Origin: Streptosporangium album
GTDB taxonomy: Bacteria > Actinomycetota > Actinomycetes > Streptosporangiales > Streptosporangiaceae
Length of the DNA: 64,000 bases
NCBI RefSeq assembly: GCF_014203795.1
Contig: NZ_JACHJU010000007.1
Location: 1 to 64,000 of the forward strand
Direction of reading: 5' to 3'
Under the pieces are notes generated by a model. It had not been told where the DNA came from, did not search any database, and was given only the letters and a program-made list of their open reading frames with translations. The position numbers and the translations under genes were made by a program. Of this stretch, positions 36,128 to 44,708 are shown piece by piece (the stretch's first letter is position 1; each line of letters opens with the position of its first letter).

Positions 36128-39100
36128 TCACCCCCCGGTCTCCGCTGAGGTCAGCAGCCCGTGCAGGCGGCGGCACTCGCGGGCGAAGGCGCTGGAGGAC
36201 CTGCGGCCCGCCAACGGGGTCAGCGCGGGGATCTCCCCCCTCGCCCCGGCCCAGCGGGCGACCGTGACGCCCAGGGCGACGAGATCGGCCACGCCGCCCG
36301 CCGGTCTCTCCCCCGCCCCGGGCAGCAGGTGGGGGAGCGCCGCCCGGATCACCGCCCAGACCTCCCGGTGGGCGCCCAGCCTGGCCGCCGCCTGCAGCCG
36401 GACCGTGGCCTGGGACAGTTTCAGCTCGGTGCATCTGGTCAGCAGGGCGATCTGCCTGCCGAGCGCGGCCTCGGGCAGATCGCCCCTGGCCGCCATCAGC
36501 AGCAACAGCCGTACGCCCTCTTCCGGATCCTGCCGTCCCCGGTAGTCCGGGGTCTGCCGGGTCAGGAAGGAGGCCAGCAGCAGAGCCATCGGCTCACCCG
36601 CCGGTCCGCCGGCCGCCGCGAGCGTCTCGACATAGAACGGCCGGACCTCCGGCCGGTCCCACGAGGTGAACAGGTGAGGGAGGTAGTGGGCGGCGACCAC
36701 GTCACGGTTGGCCGGCAGGACGGCGGGCCACCACGCCATCTGGCCTCCGTGCTCCCCCCCAGTTACGGTCCGGGACCTCACCGAACAGCTCGTCGACGAA
36801 CTCCAGACCGGTCGGCTCCGCCCGCAGGTGCGGGGTTGGTCTCACGTGGGAGGCGGCACGTGGTCTCCGCTCGCCCGCGTCGTACTCGTACGTGCCCTCG
36901 GTGTACTTCCAGCGGACACCGGTCTCCGGCTCGACCGGGCCGTCCTCCAGCCAGCGCGCCGCCCGGCGCCCGGCCTCCGAGGTGAGCCTGCCGGCCCTGG
37001 CGACGACCTCGGGGGCCGCGTCTCCCGGCAGCCGGAGCAGTGCCTGCTGGAAGTCGGCGGGCAGCGGCTCGATCCCGGCGGCTTCGACGGCCTCCAGCCG
37101 GGTCAGGAGCTCGGCCGGATCGAGATGGCCGGTGGGGCAGGTCGGGGTGGCGAGCAGGAGGGGCGGAAGGGCATCGGCCTTGAGCGCGGCGAGCACCTCG
37201 GCGTACCGTCGCAGCAGGAAACGGTGCGGCGGCGAGACCGAACGCTTCAGGGGCAGCCGGTCGGACCGGGCCTCCCGGGTCCTGCGACGCGATCCGAACG
37301 GGTTACGGCCGAACCAGCCGAAGCTGATCAGGTATTCGGTCCCGTCCTCCCCCGGATCCTCCCCGTCGGCCCCAGCGCCGTCCCCCTCCTCCGCCGCCAT
37401 GTCGGAGCTGAGGTTTCCAGGGCCCTGGTCCTTCTCGGGCCCGTCCGCACCGGGCTCGGCATCGGCCCGCTCCGGTTGCTCCGGGCCGGCCTCGTCCTCT
37501 CCGGAGCCCATGATGCTCCGGATGATGCTGTCCTGCATCCCGGCGGGAAGCTCCTCGAAGGACAACCGCTCGCCGTTCGGGCCGCTGATGCCGATGCCGT
37601 CCGCGACGCTGCGCCGGAAGGCATCGGGATCGAAGGCCGGAGGCTCCTCGACCGGTGGTCCGGGATCGGCGCCCGGGGAGACCAGCTCCGCCGCCATCGC
37701 GGCGAACCAGTCCTGGGTGGAGTACCAGTCCTCGCGGCCGTAGAGCTCGGAGGCACGGCGGACGAGCGGGGCGACCGCCGTGCGCAGCCCTTCGCGGTCC
37801 TCGGTCGCGAGCCTGACGAAGGCCGCCAGCCGGCTCTCCTTCGACTGCCAGTCGCCGTTCCACCGCGTGTTCGCGAATTCCGCGACCGTGCCGGGCGGCT
37901 CGGGAAGGGGCTCCGCCGGCTCCGGTACGGCGAGCACGGCCGGGGTGAACGCCTCGGGCTCCTCCTCCGGACCGGCCTCTCCGCCGACCGCTGCGGCCAG
38001 TCGCGCACCCAGGTCCGCAGGGAGCGTGGCGAGCCTGTCACGCAGGGTCTCGGCCCCCAGCGGGGTCAGGTGCCGGGCGTGTCTGACGGCCAGCCGTACG
38101 GCCCGTTCCTGTACGGCGTACGCCTCGTTGCCGAGCGCCGACGCCAGAGCCGGGGCCAGTCCGTCGGCCCTTTCCGGCGCCTGCCGTACGAACTGGTCCA
38201 GCCAGGTGAGCCCGGCCCGCACCAGGCCGCCCTCGGCTCTGAACAGCAGGCCTTCCATGGCCTCGGTCACGTCGTCCGGGTCGAGGTGGTCCAGGCGGCG
38301 CAGGTGCCTGAGTGACAGCTCGGCGACCGGGCCGGGCGCGGCCGGCAGCAGGCGCAGGTAGTCGCGGGCGCGGGACTCCACCTCGGTGTAGGTGGGGTCG
38401 AGCACCTCGTGGAGCCGGGCGAAGAACCTCAGGTCCTGGGTGTCTCCCCCGCGCAGGAAGCGGCTGACGCAGCCGTCCAGCAGCGTCTCGCGCCGGACCG
38501 TGCCCTCGCTGCTGAGCACGGCGAGCGCGCCGAGCCAGGAGTCGGCACTCAGCGGGCTGCTCCGCTCCTCGCGCAGGGCGCGGCCCACGCCCTGCGCCTC
38601 GAAGATCCTCGGCAGCAGGGTGTGGAGCAGCGGGTCCGTGCGGAGCCTGCCCGCACTGGGCCGGTCGGAGACCCAGGCGACCACGAGCGGATCGTGCTCG
38701 GGCGGCGGCGCTCCGGTACGGCGGAGCAGGGTCAGGACCAGTGGCGCGCCCGGAGAGCGCCGGTTTCGGAGCCGTAGCGCGAGCCGGGTGACCAGGTCGG
38801 CCTGCCACTGCGGCTCCCGCGCGGAGATCACTTCGATGAGCGCGTCGGTGTCGCCGGGCGTCTCCCATTCGGAGATCGCGAAGTCGCGCCGGTTGAGCCA
38901 GGTGGCGACCGCGGCCGCACCGCCGAGCGAGCCCGCGCCCGCCACGCGCATCGGTTCGGCCCAGTCGCCCAGGTCCTCCCAGGGATCCAGCCTGCGGCGC
39001 ACAGACTTGAGGTGTCCGGGCAGCTCGTGGGCGACCTCCTGCCTGCCCGCGTCGTCGAGTCCGGCGAGTCGGGCCGTCAGCTTGTCGAGGTCACCGGCGT

Positions 39101-39134
39101 CGACGAGGTCGCGGACCTCGTCCCAGACGGTCAT
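36128..39134 (-). CDS. DUF6493-like large protein, frameshifted
   Basis: A HEAT-like helical protein of ~1001 aa when one G is removed from a run of seven (36754-36760). Upstream of the run the frame starts at ATG 39134 (MTVWDEVRDLVDAGDLDKL) and ends ...FVDELFGEVPDRNWGG. Downstream, the other frame continues HGGQMAWWPAVLPANRDVVAAHYLPHLF through to 36128, and the joined product NWGEHGGQMAWW is continuous. An acidic low-complexity insert sits near residues 530-590. Such proteins accompany SWIM zinc-finger proteins in actinobacteria; the role is unknown. The ATG overlaps the SWIM gene stop (ATGA). The shift could be a sequencing error, a real mutation or phase variation. Confidence 0.75.
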
Positions 39135-40507
39135 CGGGAGGTCTCCTGGACGGGGAGGTCCCGCGCCGTGGGGGAGGTCTCCCCGCCGGGGAGGTCCCGG
39201 GCGGCGATGCGGGCGGCGAGCACGTGCTTGCAGGGGCCGCGCGAGCCGTGGTGGTCGTACCACCACGGGCAGGTGCACGATCCGGACTCCAGCCGGACGG
39301 CGCGGACGCCGCCGCCGGTGGTCACCTCGGCGGAGTCGGGACCGGTCAGCCGGACGGCTCCCTGCTCGACCAGTCTGCGGGCGGAGGTGAGCCGGGGGTT
39401 CAGCGCGGCGACGTGGTCGCGGTCGTAGGGCAGTTCGCGGTGGAAGTGTGAGGCCTCGGCGAGGTCGTAGCCGACCCGGCCGGCCGTGCCGAGCTGGGTG
39501 AGGGCGGCCCGCACCCGCTGGGGGGTGAGGCCGGAACGCGCGGCGAGCACGCCGAGCTCCAGGGTGGGCTCGAAGTTGAGCAGGACGCCGACGAGGTCGG
39601 CGTCTCCGGCCACCTGGTCGCCGGAGAGGTCGTCGAGGACCGCGCCCTCCCCGGAGAAGCCCCGCCAGGTCTGCGGGGACAGTGCGAGGGTGTAGCGCAT
39701 GCCGGGCAGCTCCAGCTCCACCGCGCCGGCCCCGGAACCGTCCGCCGGGCCGTACACGCGCAGGGCCTTGACGAACCTGAGCAGCGGCATCATGGTGGCC
39801 AGCCGCCCGACCCCGGCCAGGTGGACCCCGCCTGGCACCTCCCGGTCCGACACCCGCAGGTCCCCGCCGGCCGGCACCGCCCACACCTCGGCCGACGCCC
39901 TCCTGGGCAGTCCGCGCAGGAACCGTACGGCCTGCGGACCGGACAGCTCGGCCCGCAGGTCGAACCCGGCTGCGATCACCTGGACCTCGGCGAAGCCGCG
40001 CAGCCACCGGGCGGGCAGCGGCACCTTCTTCTCCACCACCGCGCCGTCGAGCGTGGTCACCGTCACCTCGTCGGGACCGACCCCCACGTGCAGCGGGTCG
40101 CGGCCGCCGACCCTGGCCAGCGCCTCGCGTAGCGGGTTGTTCACGTCCACGTTGGTGGTGCCCCGGTCGAACACCTCGCCGTCGAGGGCGGGGCCCAGCA
40201 CGTCCAGCCGGGAGTAGACGCCGCCGCAGGCGGAGAACGACTCGAACCGGAGGCGGTCGCCGCCGCAGGTCACCACCGGGTCGCGGGTGAACCCCGGCTG
40301 CGGCCGGTGGTAGCGCGCCAGCGCCACGTCGGCGACCGCCAGCAGGCCCGCCGCGGCCGGCGCGGCCTGGGTGAGGAGGCCACTGAAGAACCGGGGGTGG
40401 TCGGTGAAGCCCGTGGCCGTCCGGCCTCCGGACGTCGACAGTCCCAGGTGGCCTTCCGAAAGCGTGGAGGGTCCGGCGTAGGAGTACGCCTGCGTCGCGT
40501 TCGTCAT
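39131..40507 (-). CDS. SWIM zinc-finger family protein
   Basis: A 458-aa protein whose C-terminal SWIM motif is SCTCPWWYDHHGSRGPCKHVLAARI (C-x-C-x(n)-C-x-H). The N-terminal ~380 residues are a beta-rich domain starting at TNATQAYSYAGPSTL, typical of actinobacterial SWIM proteins that form an operon with DUF6493 and often with MoxR/VWA genes. No MoxR or VWA gene follows here. SWIM fingers bind DNA or proteins. The start ATG 40507 is chosen over an upstream frame without a ribosome site. It is coupled to the downstream gene by a 4-nt overlap. Confidence 0.88.
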   Translation of the reverse strand: MTNATQAYSYAGPSTLSEGHLGLSTSGGRTATGFTDHPRFFSGLLTQAAPAAAGLLAVADVALARYHRPQPGFTRDPVVTCGGDRLRFESFSACGGVYSRLDVLGPALDGEVFDRGTTNVDVNNPLREALARVGGRDPLHVGVGPDEVTVTTLDGAVVEKKVPLPARWLRGFAEVQVIAAGFDLRAELSGPQAVRFLRGLPRRASAEVWAVPAGGDLRVSDREVPGGVHLAGVGRLATMMPLLRFVKALRVYGPADGSGAGAVELELPGMRYTLALSPQTWRGFSGEGAVLDDLSGDQVAGDADLVGVLLNFEPTLELGVLAARSGLTPQRVRAALTQLGTAGRVGYDLAEASHFHRELPYDRDHVAALNPRLTSARRLVEQGAVRLTGPDSAEVTTGGGVRAVRLESGSCTCPWWYDHHGSRGPCKHVLAARIAARDLPGGETSPTARDLPVQETSR

Positions 40508-40556
40508 GCGCCGGACAGTAGAGATCACCACCGACAAAATGCGTGTCGGGTGTGTA

Positions 40557-40703
40557 TCAGCCCGGGAGGGCGAGCGTGCTGATCGCGCCACCGTCCGGGG
40601 CGTTGGCGAAGACGGGCTCGGCGCCGATCACGTGGGCCTGACCGAGCGCGATGGTCAGGCCCAGACCGTGACCCTGGCCGCGTTCGGCTCTGCCGGTGCG
40701 GAA
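40557..40703 (-). pseudogene. Histidine kinase, C-terminal fragment
   Basis: The minus frame ends FRTGRAERGQGHGLGLTIALGQAHVIGAEPVFANAPDGGAISTLALPG, the G2 box and last strand of a HATPase_c domain. Nothing of the kinase precedes it; the sequence switches to a DedA fragment on the other strand. It is a deletion relic. Confidence 0.72.
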
Positions 40704-40731
40704 ACGTTGCGGCCCGTCGGCCAGGCAGATC

Positions 40732-41082
40732 ATGAGCGACAACGGCTATCTGGCGGTCGGTGCGCTGCTGTTCGTCGAGGACTTCGGCGTCCCGACCCCC
40801 GGGGAAACAATCTTGATCGCCGCTGCGGTCTACGCCGGTGCCGGGCAACTGAACATCGTCGTCGTAGCGGTCGCGGTGGCGGCCGCCGTCGCCGGGGACA
40901 ACCTCGGCTACCTGATCGGCCGCACCGGCGGCCGTGCGTTCATCCACCGGTGGGGCCGCTACATCCTGCTGCCCCCGCAACGCTTCCACAGAGCCGAGAG
41001 GTTCTTCGCCCGCCACGGTGGCAAAGTCGTCACCGTCGCCCGTTTCGTCGAAGGACTGCGCCAGGCCAACGGCATCATCGCG
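40732..41082 (+). pseudogene. DedA/SNARE-associated family membrane protein, core fragment
   Basis: Encodes MSDNGYLAVGALLFVEDFGVPTPGETILIAAAVYAG...AGDNLGYLIGRTGGRAFI...RFFARHGGKVVTVARFVEGLRQANGIIA. This contains the DedA signature E-x-x-x-P-x-P-G-E, the GDxxGYxIGR loop and the F-x-R-x-x-P/EG-x-R motif. After NGIIA the frame continues with unrelated Ser/Ala/Arg-rich residues instead of the last two TM helices, and the N-terminal leader is also short. It is therefore truncated at the 3' end and likely at both ends. Intact relatives are membrane proteins with a lipid-scramblase/flippase role. Confidence 0.75.
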
Positions 41083-41222
41083 ACCTCCAGCGCCGCACCC
41101 TCGCCGTCGTCTTCGACGGCCTCCGCCCGGCGCGCGCCGGCCTTCATGATCCGCGACGGCGCCCGCGCGGCACTCAGGGCGTGGCCGGTTGACGCCCGGC
41201 GTGACTCCGGGGCGGGCGCCGT

Positions 41223-41828
41223 TCAGGGTGCGGGTTTCGTCCAGGTGAGGGAGTAGCGCCAGAGCAGGTGACGCCGGTAGCGCACCCCAGGAAGCGTCTC
41301 CTCGGCGATGTGCCGCATTCCGGCGTAGCTCTCCGGCGGCGGCCAGACCATCGGGGCCGAGTGTTCCCAGTAGGTCCGCTTCAGCTTGTACAGCCGGGTG
41401 CCGACGGCCGCGGCGAGCTCCCAGGGAAGATCGGCGGGGATCCGGCTGTAGGCGAGTCCGACGACGGCGAGCGTCCCCCCGGGCCGGAGAAGCTCCCGCA
41501 TCCGGTCGAGTGCCGTGGCCGCGTCCATGTGGTGGAGCGTCGCGACCGAGACGACGGCGTCGAACGAGGCCGACTCGAAGGGATGGGTGAGGAAGTCGCC
41601 GAGGAGATAGTCGATGCCGGAGGCGTCGACGTGCCGGCGGGCGAGATCGATGCTCGGCCCGTCGAGATCGATGGCGGAGACGTGCCCGGCGACCCGGCGC
41701 AGCTCACGGGTCAGCATTCCCTCGCCGCAGCCGACGTCGAGCGCCCGTCCGCACCCGTCCGGCACCGCCCGCAGGATCACCGGGTGGTAGTGGATGTTGT
41801 GGTTCCACCGCTCGTTCTCCGCCGTCAT
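41223..41828 (-). CDS. Class I SAM-dependent methyltransferase
   Basis: A 201-aa methyltransferase. Motif I is ALDVGCGEGMLTREL, the acidic ribose-binding residue is in VSAIDLDG, motif II/III includes FDAVVSVATLHHMD and motif IV ELLRPGGTLAVVGL. The start ATG 41828 (MTAENERWNHNIHYH) matches homologues beginning ERWNHNIHYHP. The substrate is unknown, and the enzyme is often annotated only by fold. It is an intact gene between remnants. Confidence 0.88.
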   Translation of the reverse strand: MTAENERWNHNIHYHPVILRAVPDGCGRALDVGCGEGMLTRELRRVAGHVSAIDLDGPSIDLARRHVDASGIDYLLGDFLTHPFESASFDAVVSVATLHHMDAATALDRMRELLRPGGTLAVVGLAYSRIPADLPWELAAAVGTRLYKLKRTYWEHSAPMVWPPPESYAGMRHIAEETLPGVRYRRHLLWRYSLTWTKPAP

Positions 41829-41999
41829 GGCACACGATCTTCGCACGGGTCCGGGGACCCGTGCGCGTTGACGCCCTGGCGGTGAACCACCGGCGCCACA
41901 GGCGGTTCCGGCACCGGCACCCGGCTCTGCCGATGAGCCCGGCCCGCTCGATCGCCCAGCTCGGTGCCGGGCTCGGCCTCGGAGACGGCTGAAGGAGTC

Positions 42000-42302
42000 C
42001 TACGGCCAGGCGAGCAGCTCGAAGACGACGGCCTTGCCGAGTCGGGTGTCGCGATAGCCCCAGCTCCTGGCCAGCCTGCCGACCAGGGCCATGCCCCGCC
42101 CGGACTCCTCACCGTCGAACGAGGCCGGCACGACCGGGACGTCTCTGTTGTTGTCGTAGACCTCGACGCGGTAACCGCGCCCATGGACGAGCGCGTTCGT
42201 CACCATTTCCGAGGTGAGCAGTTCCACCACCTCGCAGAGCTCCTCGGACACCTCCCAGTCCCGGGCGATGTCCGCACGAATCTCCGAGCGGTCGCGACGC
42301 AT
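42000..42302 (-). CDS. RsbW-like ATP-binding (anti-sigma-type) protein, probably frameshifted
   Basis: A 100-aa HATPase_c protein: VVELLTSEMVTNALVHG (N box) and ESGRGMALVGRLARSWG (G box) ending FELLAWP. In this subgroup a conserved N-terminal strand/helix (CRPECVATARRFVR) should precede. Exactly that sequence is present immediately upstream but in another frame (about 42345-42275, from MLGEKVIPCRPE). A 1-nt insertion or 2-nt deletion near 42275 would join the two. The visible ATG 42302 may allow a shortened protein. In actinomycetes such genes sit beside Scr1/DUF397 pairs, as here. Confidence 0.65.
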   Translation of the reverse strand: MRRDRSEIRADIARDWEVSEELCEVVELLTSEMVTNALVHGRGYRVEVYDNNRDVPVVPASFDGEESGRGMALVGRLARSWGYRDTRLGKAVVFELLAWP

Positions 42303-42334
42303 TCCGGCCTGCAGGGAATCACTTTCTCCCCGAG

Positions 42335-42590
42335 CATCACCACGACTGGCGCAAGAGCCAGGTGTTCCCCGAGTGGTTCGGCACCTGGCACGAGAAGGAG
42401 CAGACGGCCGTGGCCGCGCGGATGAAACGGCAGGACGTCCTCACCCGCGAGGACTCGCCGCCCCCGACCCTGCGCCGCCTGATCGACGAGGCGGTCCCGC
42501 ACCGGCCGGTCGGCGGAAGAAAGGCCATGCATGACCAGCTGGAAAAGCTGGTGTCCCTGACAGATTCCGCACCGAGGCGTTGCCGCAGAG
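42335..42590 (+). pseudogene. Scr1/DUF5753-type XRE regulator, C-terminal fragment
   Basis: Encodes HHDWRKSQVFPEWFGTWHEKEQ then VAARMKRQDVLTREDSPPPTLRRLIDEAVPHRPVGGRKAMHDQLEKLV. This matches DUF5753 (ARxERQxxLTRxDPP...DExVLxRPVGG) with an internal gap and no HTH domain upstream. The C-terminal part also shifts into Arg-rich nonsense. The partner DUF397 gene directly follows, so a once-complete Scr1-DUF397 pair has lost its regulator. Confidence 0.75.
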
Positions 42591-42629
42591 CATGTCGATT
42601 GACCTCATCAGAAGAACGGCGGAAGAGCA

Positions 42630-42863
42630 ATGGACCTGAGCACACTCAAATGGCGGAAGTCGAGCCTCAGCGGAAACAACGGCGGCGACTGCATCGAGGC
42701 CGCCGCGCTCGAAAACGCCTCGCAGAGACCCGCCCACAAACAGGACGCCACCGTCGCCCTGCGTGACAGCAAAGACCCCTCCGGCCCCGTTCTCTTCTTC
42801 AACGACAGCGAGTGGGCCGCCTTCCTCGACGGCGCCAAAGCCTCCGAATTCGACCAGAGATAA
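42630..42863 (+). CDS. DUF397 protein
   Basis: A 77-aa DUF397 protein: LKWRKSSLSGNNGGDCIEAA is the signature opening, and VALRDSKDPSGPVLFFNDSEWAAFLDGAKASEF the C-terminal half. Such proteins work with Scr1-type XRE regulators and RsbW-like kinases in actinomycete development and antibiotic control. Here the regulator is decayed, so function is doubtful. The ATG at 42630 follows GGAAGAG. Confidence 0.85.
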   Translation: MDLSTLKWRKSSLSGNNGGDCIEAAALENASQRPAHKQDATVALRDSKDPSGPVLFFNDSEWAAFLDGAKASEFDQR

Positions 42864-42969
42864 CCCGTCCGGGCTCCGGGTCCTCAGCGCGCGGGAGCGA
42901 GGACCCGAGACTCCGCCGGGGATCTCCGCCTACGGGGCCATGGCAGTAAGTTGCCGCTGGTTAGTGGCG

Positions 42970-43359
42970 TCACCGCGGCGGAGCGAGGTGGCTGGTGACC
43001 TCAGCGATGGCTTCGGCGCCGGGGTGGAAGCTGTGGAAGCCTCCGTCAGGCCGGAGGAAGTCCGCGAACCAAAAACAGCTCATCATCGCGTGGAAGAACA
43101 ATCCCAGCACGGCGACCAGGCGGACGGTCTGGCCCCAGGCGAGGTATCTGGGCGCCGCGCCGATGCCTCCCAGGCGCACGCGCACCGACAGGGCGGCGAT
43201 GCCGGCGATCTCCGGCCAGCGCGGCCGGGGGGTGGGCTGACCACGGAGGTCTCCGGCTCCCTCCAGCAGAGCGCAGAGCATCTCCTCCTCCCGTGCGGCC
43301 CGGTAGGTGGCGGGCAGCAGGCGCAGCACGCGGCGGTAGCGCTCCTCCAGAAGGCTCAC
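42970..43359 (-). CDS. Small membrane protein coupled to PadR
   Basis: A 129-aa protein starting at GTG 43359 (VSLLEERYRRVLRLLPATYRAAREEEMLCALLEGA). That opening resembles the soluble N-terminal helices found in PadR-associated membrane proteins. It is followed by LAWGQTVRLVAVLGLFFHAMMSCFW, one or two TM helices. Full-length relatives are longer, with more TM segments, so this one may be shortened. Its start overlaps the PadR stop (GTGA), so the pair would be translated together. The function is unknown. Confidence 0.6.
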   Translation of the reverse strand: MSLLEERYRRVLRLLPATYRAAREEEMLCALLEGAGDLRGQPTPRPRWPEIAGIAALSVRVRLGGIGAAPRYLAWGQTVRLVAVLGLFFHAMMSCFWFADFLRPDGGFHSFHPGAEAIAEVTSHLAPPR

Positions 43360-43601
43360 GCCATGCCCCCCGCGTACCGGGCGCGCAGCCGCCGGCGGGC
43401 GTTTTCGACATTGCCGGCCAGCCGTACGGCCTCCGCCCCCAGGGCGCGCGCCCCAGACTCGGTGAGCCGGTAATAGCGGCGCAGCCGTCCCTGCTGCGCC
43501 TCCTCGCGGTCCAGCACCACCAACTCGTCGGCGGCCAGCCGGTCCAGCACGCCGTACAGCGTGCCGATCTTCAGCCGCACCCGTTCGCCCGACAGCCTCA
43601 T
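43356..43601 (-). pseudogene. PadR-family regulator, 5'-truncated
   Basis: The frame begins at MRLSGERVRLKIGTLYGVLDRLAADELV and ends RRRLRARYAGGMA, that is, the recognition helix, wing (GRLRRYYRLTESG) and C-terminal helix of a PadR regulator. The first ~30-35 residues (helix 1 and part of the HTH) are absent, replaced at 43602 by the tail of a tyrosine recombinase in the same orientation. It is unlikely to bind DNA as it stands. It is coupled to the membrane-protein gene. Confidence 0.75.
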
Positions 43602-43790
43602 GAGCGGCGTAGACGTACTTCATCGCGGTCGCGGCGGAGACGCCGATTACGCGCATGAGGTGCACCGGGTCGGCGGTGTGGCGGGCCTCGTCGAGGATGC
43701 GGTCCTGGCGGAGCTTGGACGGGCTGAGCCCCAGCGGCCGGAAGATGCCGGTGATGACCATGCCGGAGATCGGCGGCAGAGTGCCGGCCC
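43602..43790 (-). pseudogene. Tyrosine recombinase-like integrase, tail fragment
   Basis: The minus frame encodes GMVITGIFRPLGLSPSKLRQDRILDEARHTADPVHLMRVIGVSAATAMKYVYAAHE, matching the extreme C-terminal segment of a group of actinobacterial integrases in which a helical 'DPLHLAAVFGIsxxTAIRYA'-like tail follows the catalytic domain. It is joined to the truncated PadR on one side and to the serine recombinase on the other. Confidence 0.6.
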
Positions 43791-43822
43791 GTGACCAACA
43801 ACCGACCGGCCAACGGCGACAG
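43786..43822 (+). repeat. Dispersed ~37-bp repeat, copy A
   Basis: A segment that starts GGCCCGTGACCAACAACC and continues to about 43822. It recurs in inverted orientation at 52554-52590 with about three differences. It sits at the joint of the resolvase and integrase relics here, and at an integrase relic near the dead Tn3 transposase there. Confidence 0.7.
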
Positions 43823-44330
43823 CCAGCGCGGGTGGCCGGCCGCGGTAGCGTCCTTCGGCTTCTGCCGCGGCGATCCCTTCGGCGGTCAGTTCGTTCTGCA
43901 GGTCGCGCTGGAACTGCCCCACGGCGGTGATCACGTTGATGATCAGAGCGGTTGTCGCGTCGTTGGCGGCCAGGTTGTGGAAGTTGGACAGCGGTCCCGA
44001 CAGGACCCGCAGTACTACGCCGCGGGCCCGGCACCAGTCGCGGACGGCATGGATGTCGATCAGGTCACGGCAGAGCCGGAACAGTTCCGACACCGTGAGG
44101 GTGTCGCCGGGGTGCGCGGCGGCGGCGGCGATGCGACCGAACGCGGGCCGCTCCAGCGCGGGGGTCTTGGAGGTGGTGGCCGGATCCTCGAACAGCAGCA
44201 CTCCTTCGGCCGGGTGGAAGCCCTCGGCGACGCCTTCGGTTCGGACCAGCAGCCCGGCCTCGGTGAGGATGCGCCGTTGCCGGAGCAGGGACTGGGTCGC
44301 GGTGGACGAGCGGGAGTAGACGATCCGCAC
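43790..44330 (-). pseudogene. Serine recombinase (resolvase type), truncated
   Basis: Starts at GTG 44330 (RIVYSRSSTATQSLLRQRR): the catalytic serine lies in YSRSST, followed by PALERPAFGRIAAAAAHPGDTLTVSELFRLCRDLIDIHAVRDWCRARGVVLRVL and INVITAVGQFQRDLQNELTAEGIAAAEAEGRYRGRPPAL. The HTH DNA-binding domain that should follow GRPP is missing: the frame runs into the integrase tail and ends at 43647 as nonsense. The catalytic core looks intact, but site recognition would be lost. Confidence 0.75.
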
Positions 44331-44708
44331 TGGCGCTCCGGGGGGGAGGACGGAGCCCCGTTCTATCTGTCGGAAAATCCTGTCGTCAATCAGCGCTCGA
44401 TATTGGCCGCCGAGCGTGGTATTTCATACCTCGCTGTCCGGTTTTCTGGGGGCCGGTCTGCGGCCTGTCGGGAAACCGTCTAATCCCGACACCTCAGTGA
44501 AGACCCACTCTGTCACCGGCGTGCTCTACCGTGGAACCACACCACGGCCAGACGCGTACCGCCGTTCGCCGCCGCTCCGAGCGCCCACGCCGCCCGGGGC
44601 ACAGTCGGCCAAGGTCCTCCGGGGCCCGCGCAGCAGCACAGAAGACCTTTCGTCCGGCCCTGTCCTCGCCGGCGGGAGGCGTGGGATACCGCCAGGCTGG
44701 AGTCGACC
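44331..44708. other. Gap of ~380 bp, resolvase promoter side
   Basis: No gene recognised. The first ~120 bp are richer in A/T (TCGGAAAATCCTGTCGTC, TCGATATTGG), as expected for a recombinase res/promoter region. The rest is GC-rich, with the ribosome-site region of the following gene. Antisense frames here look like GC artefacts. Confidence 0.4.

Noticed and set aside
39135-40007. N-terminal extension of the DUF6493-type frame by ~290 codons
   Set aside because: It lies wholly inside the SWIM gene on the same strand in another frame; the ATG at 39134 with a 4-nt overlap is the natural start.
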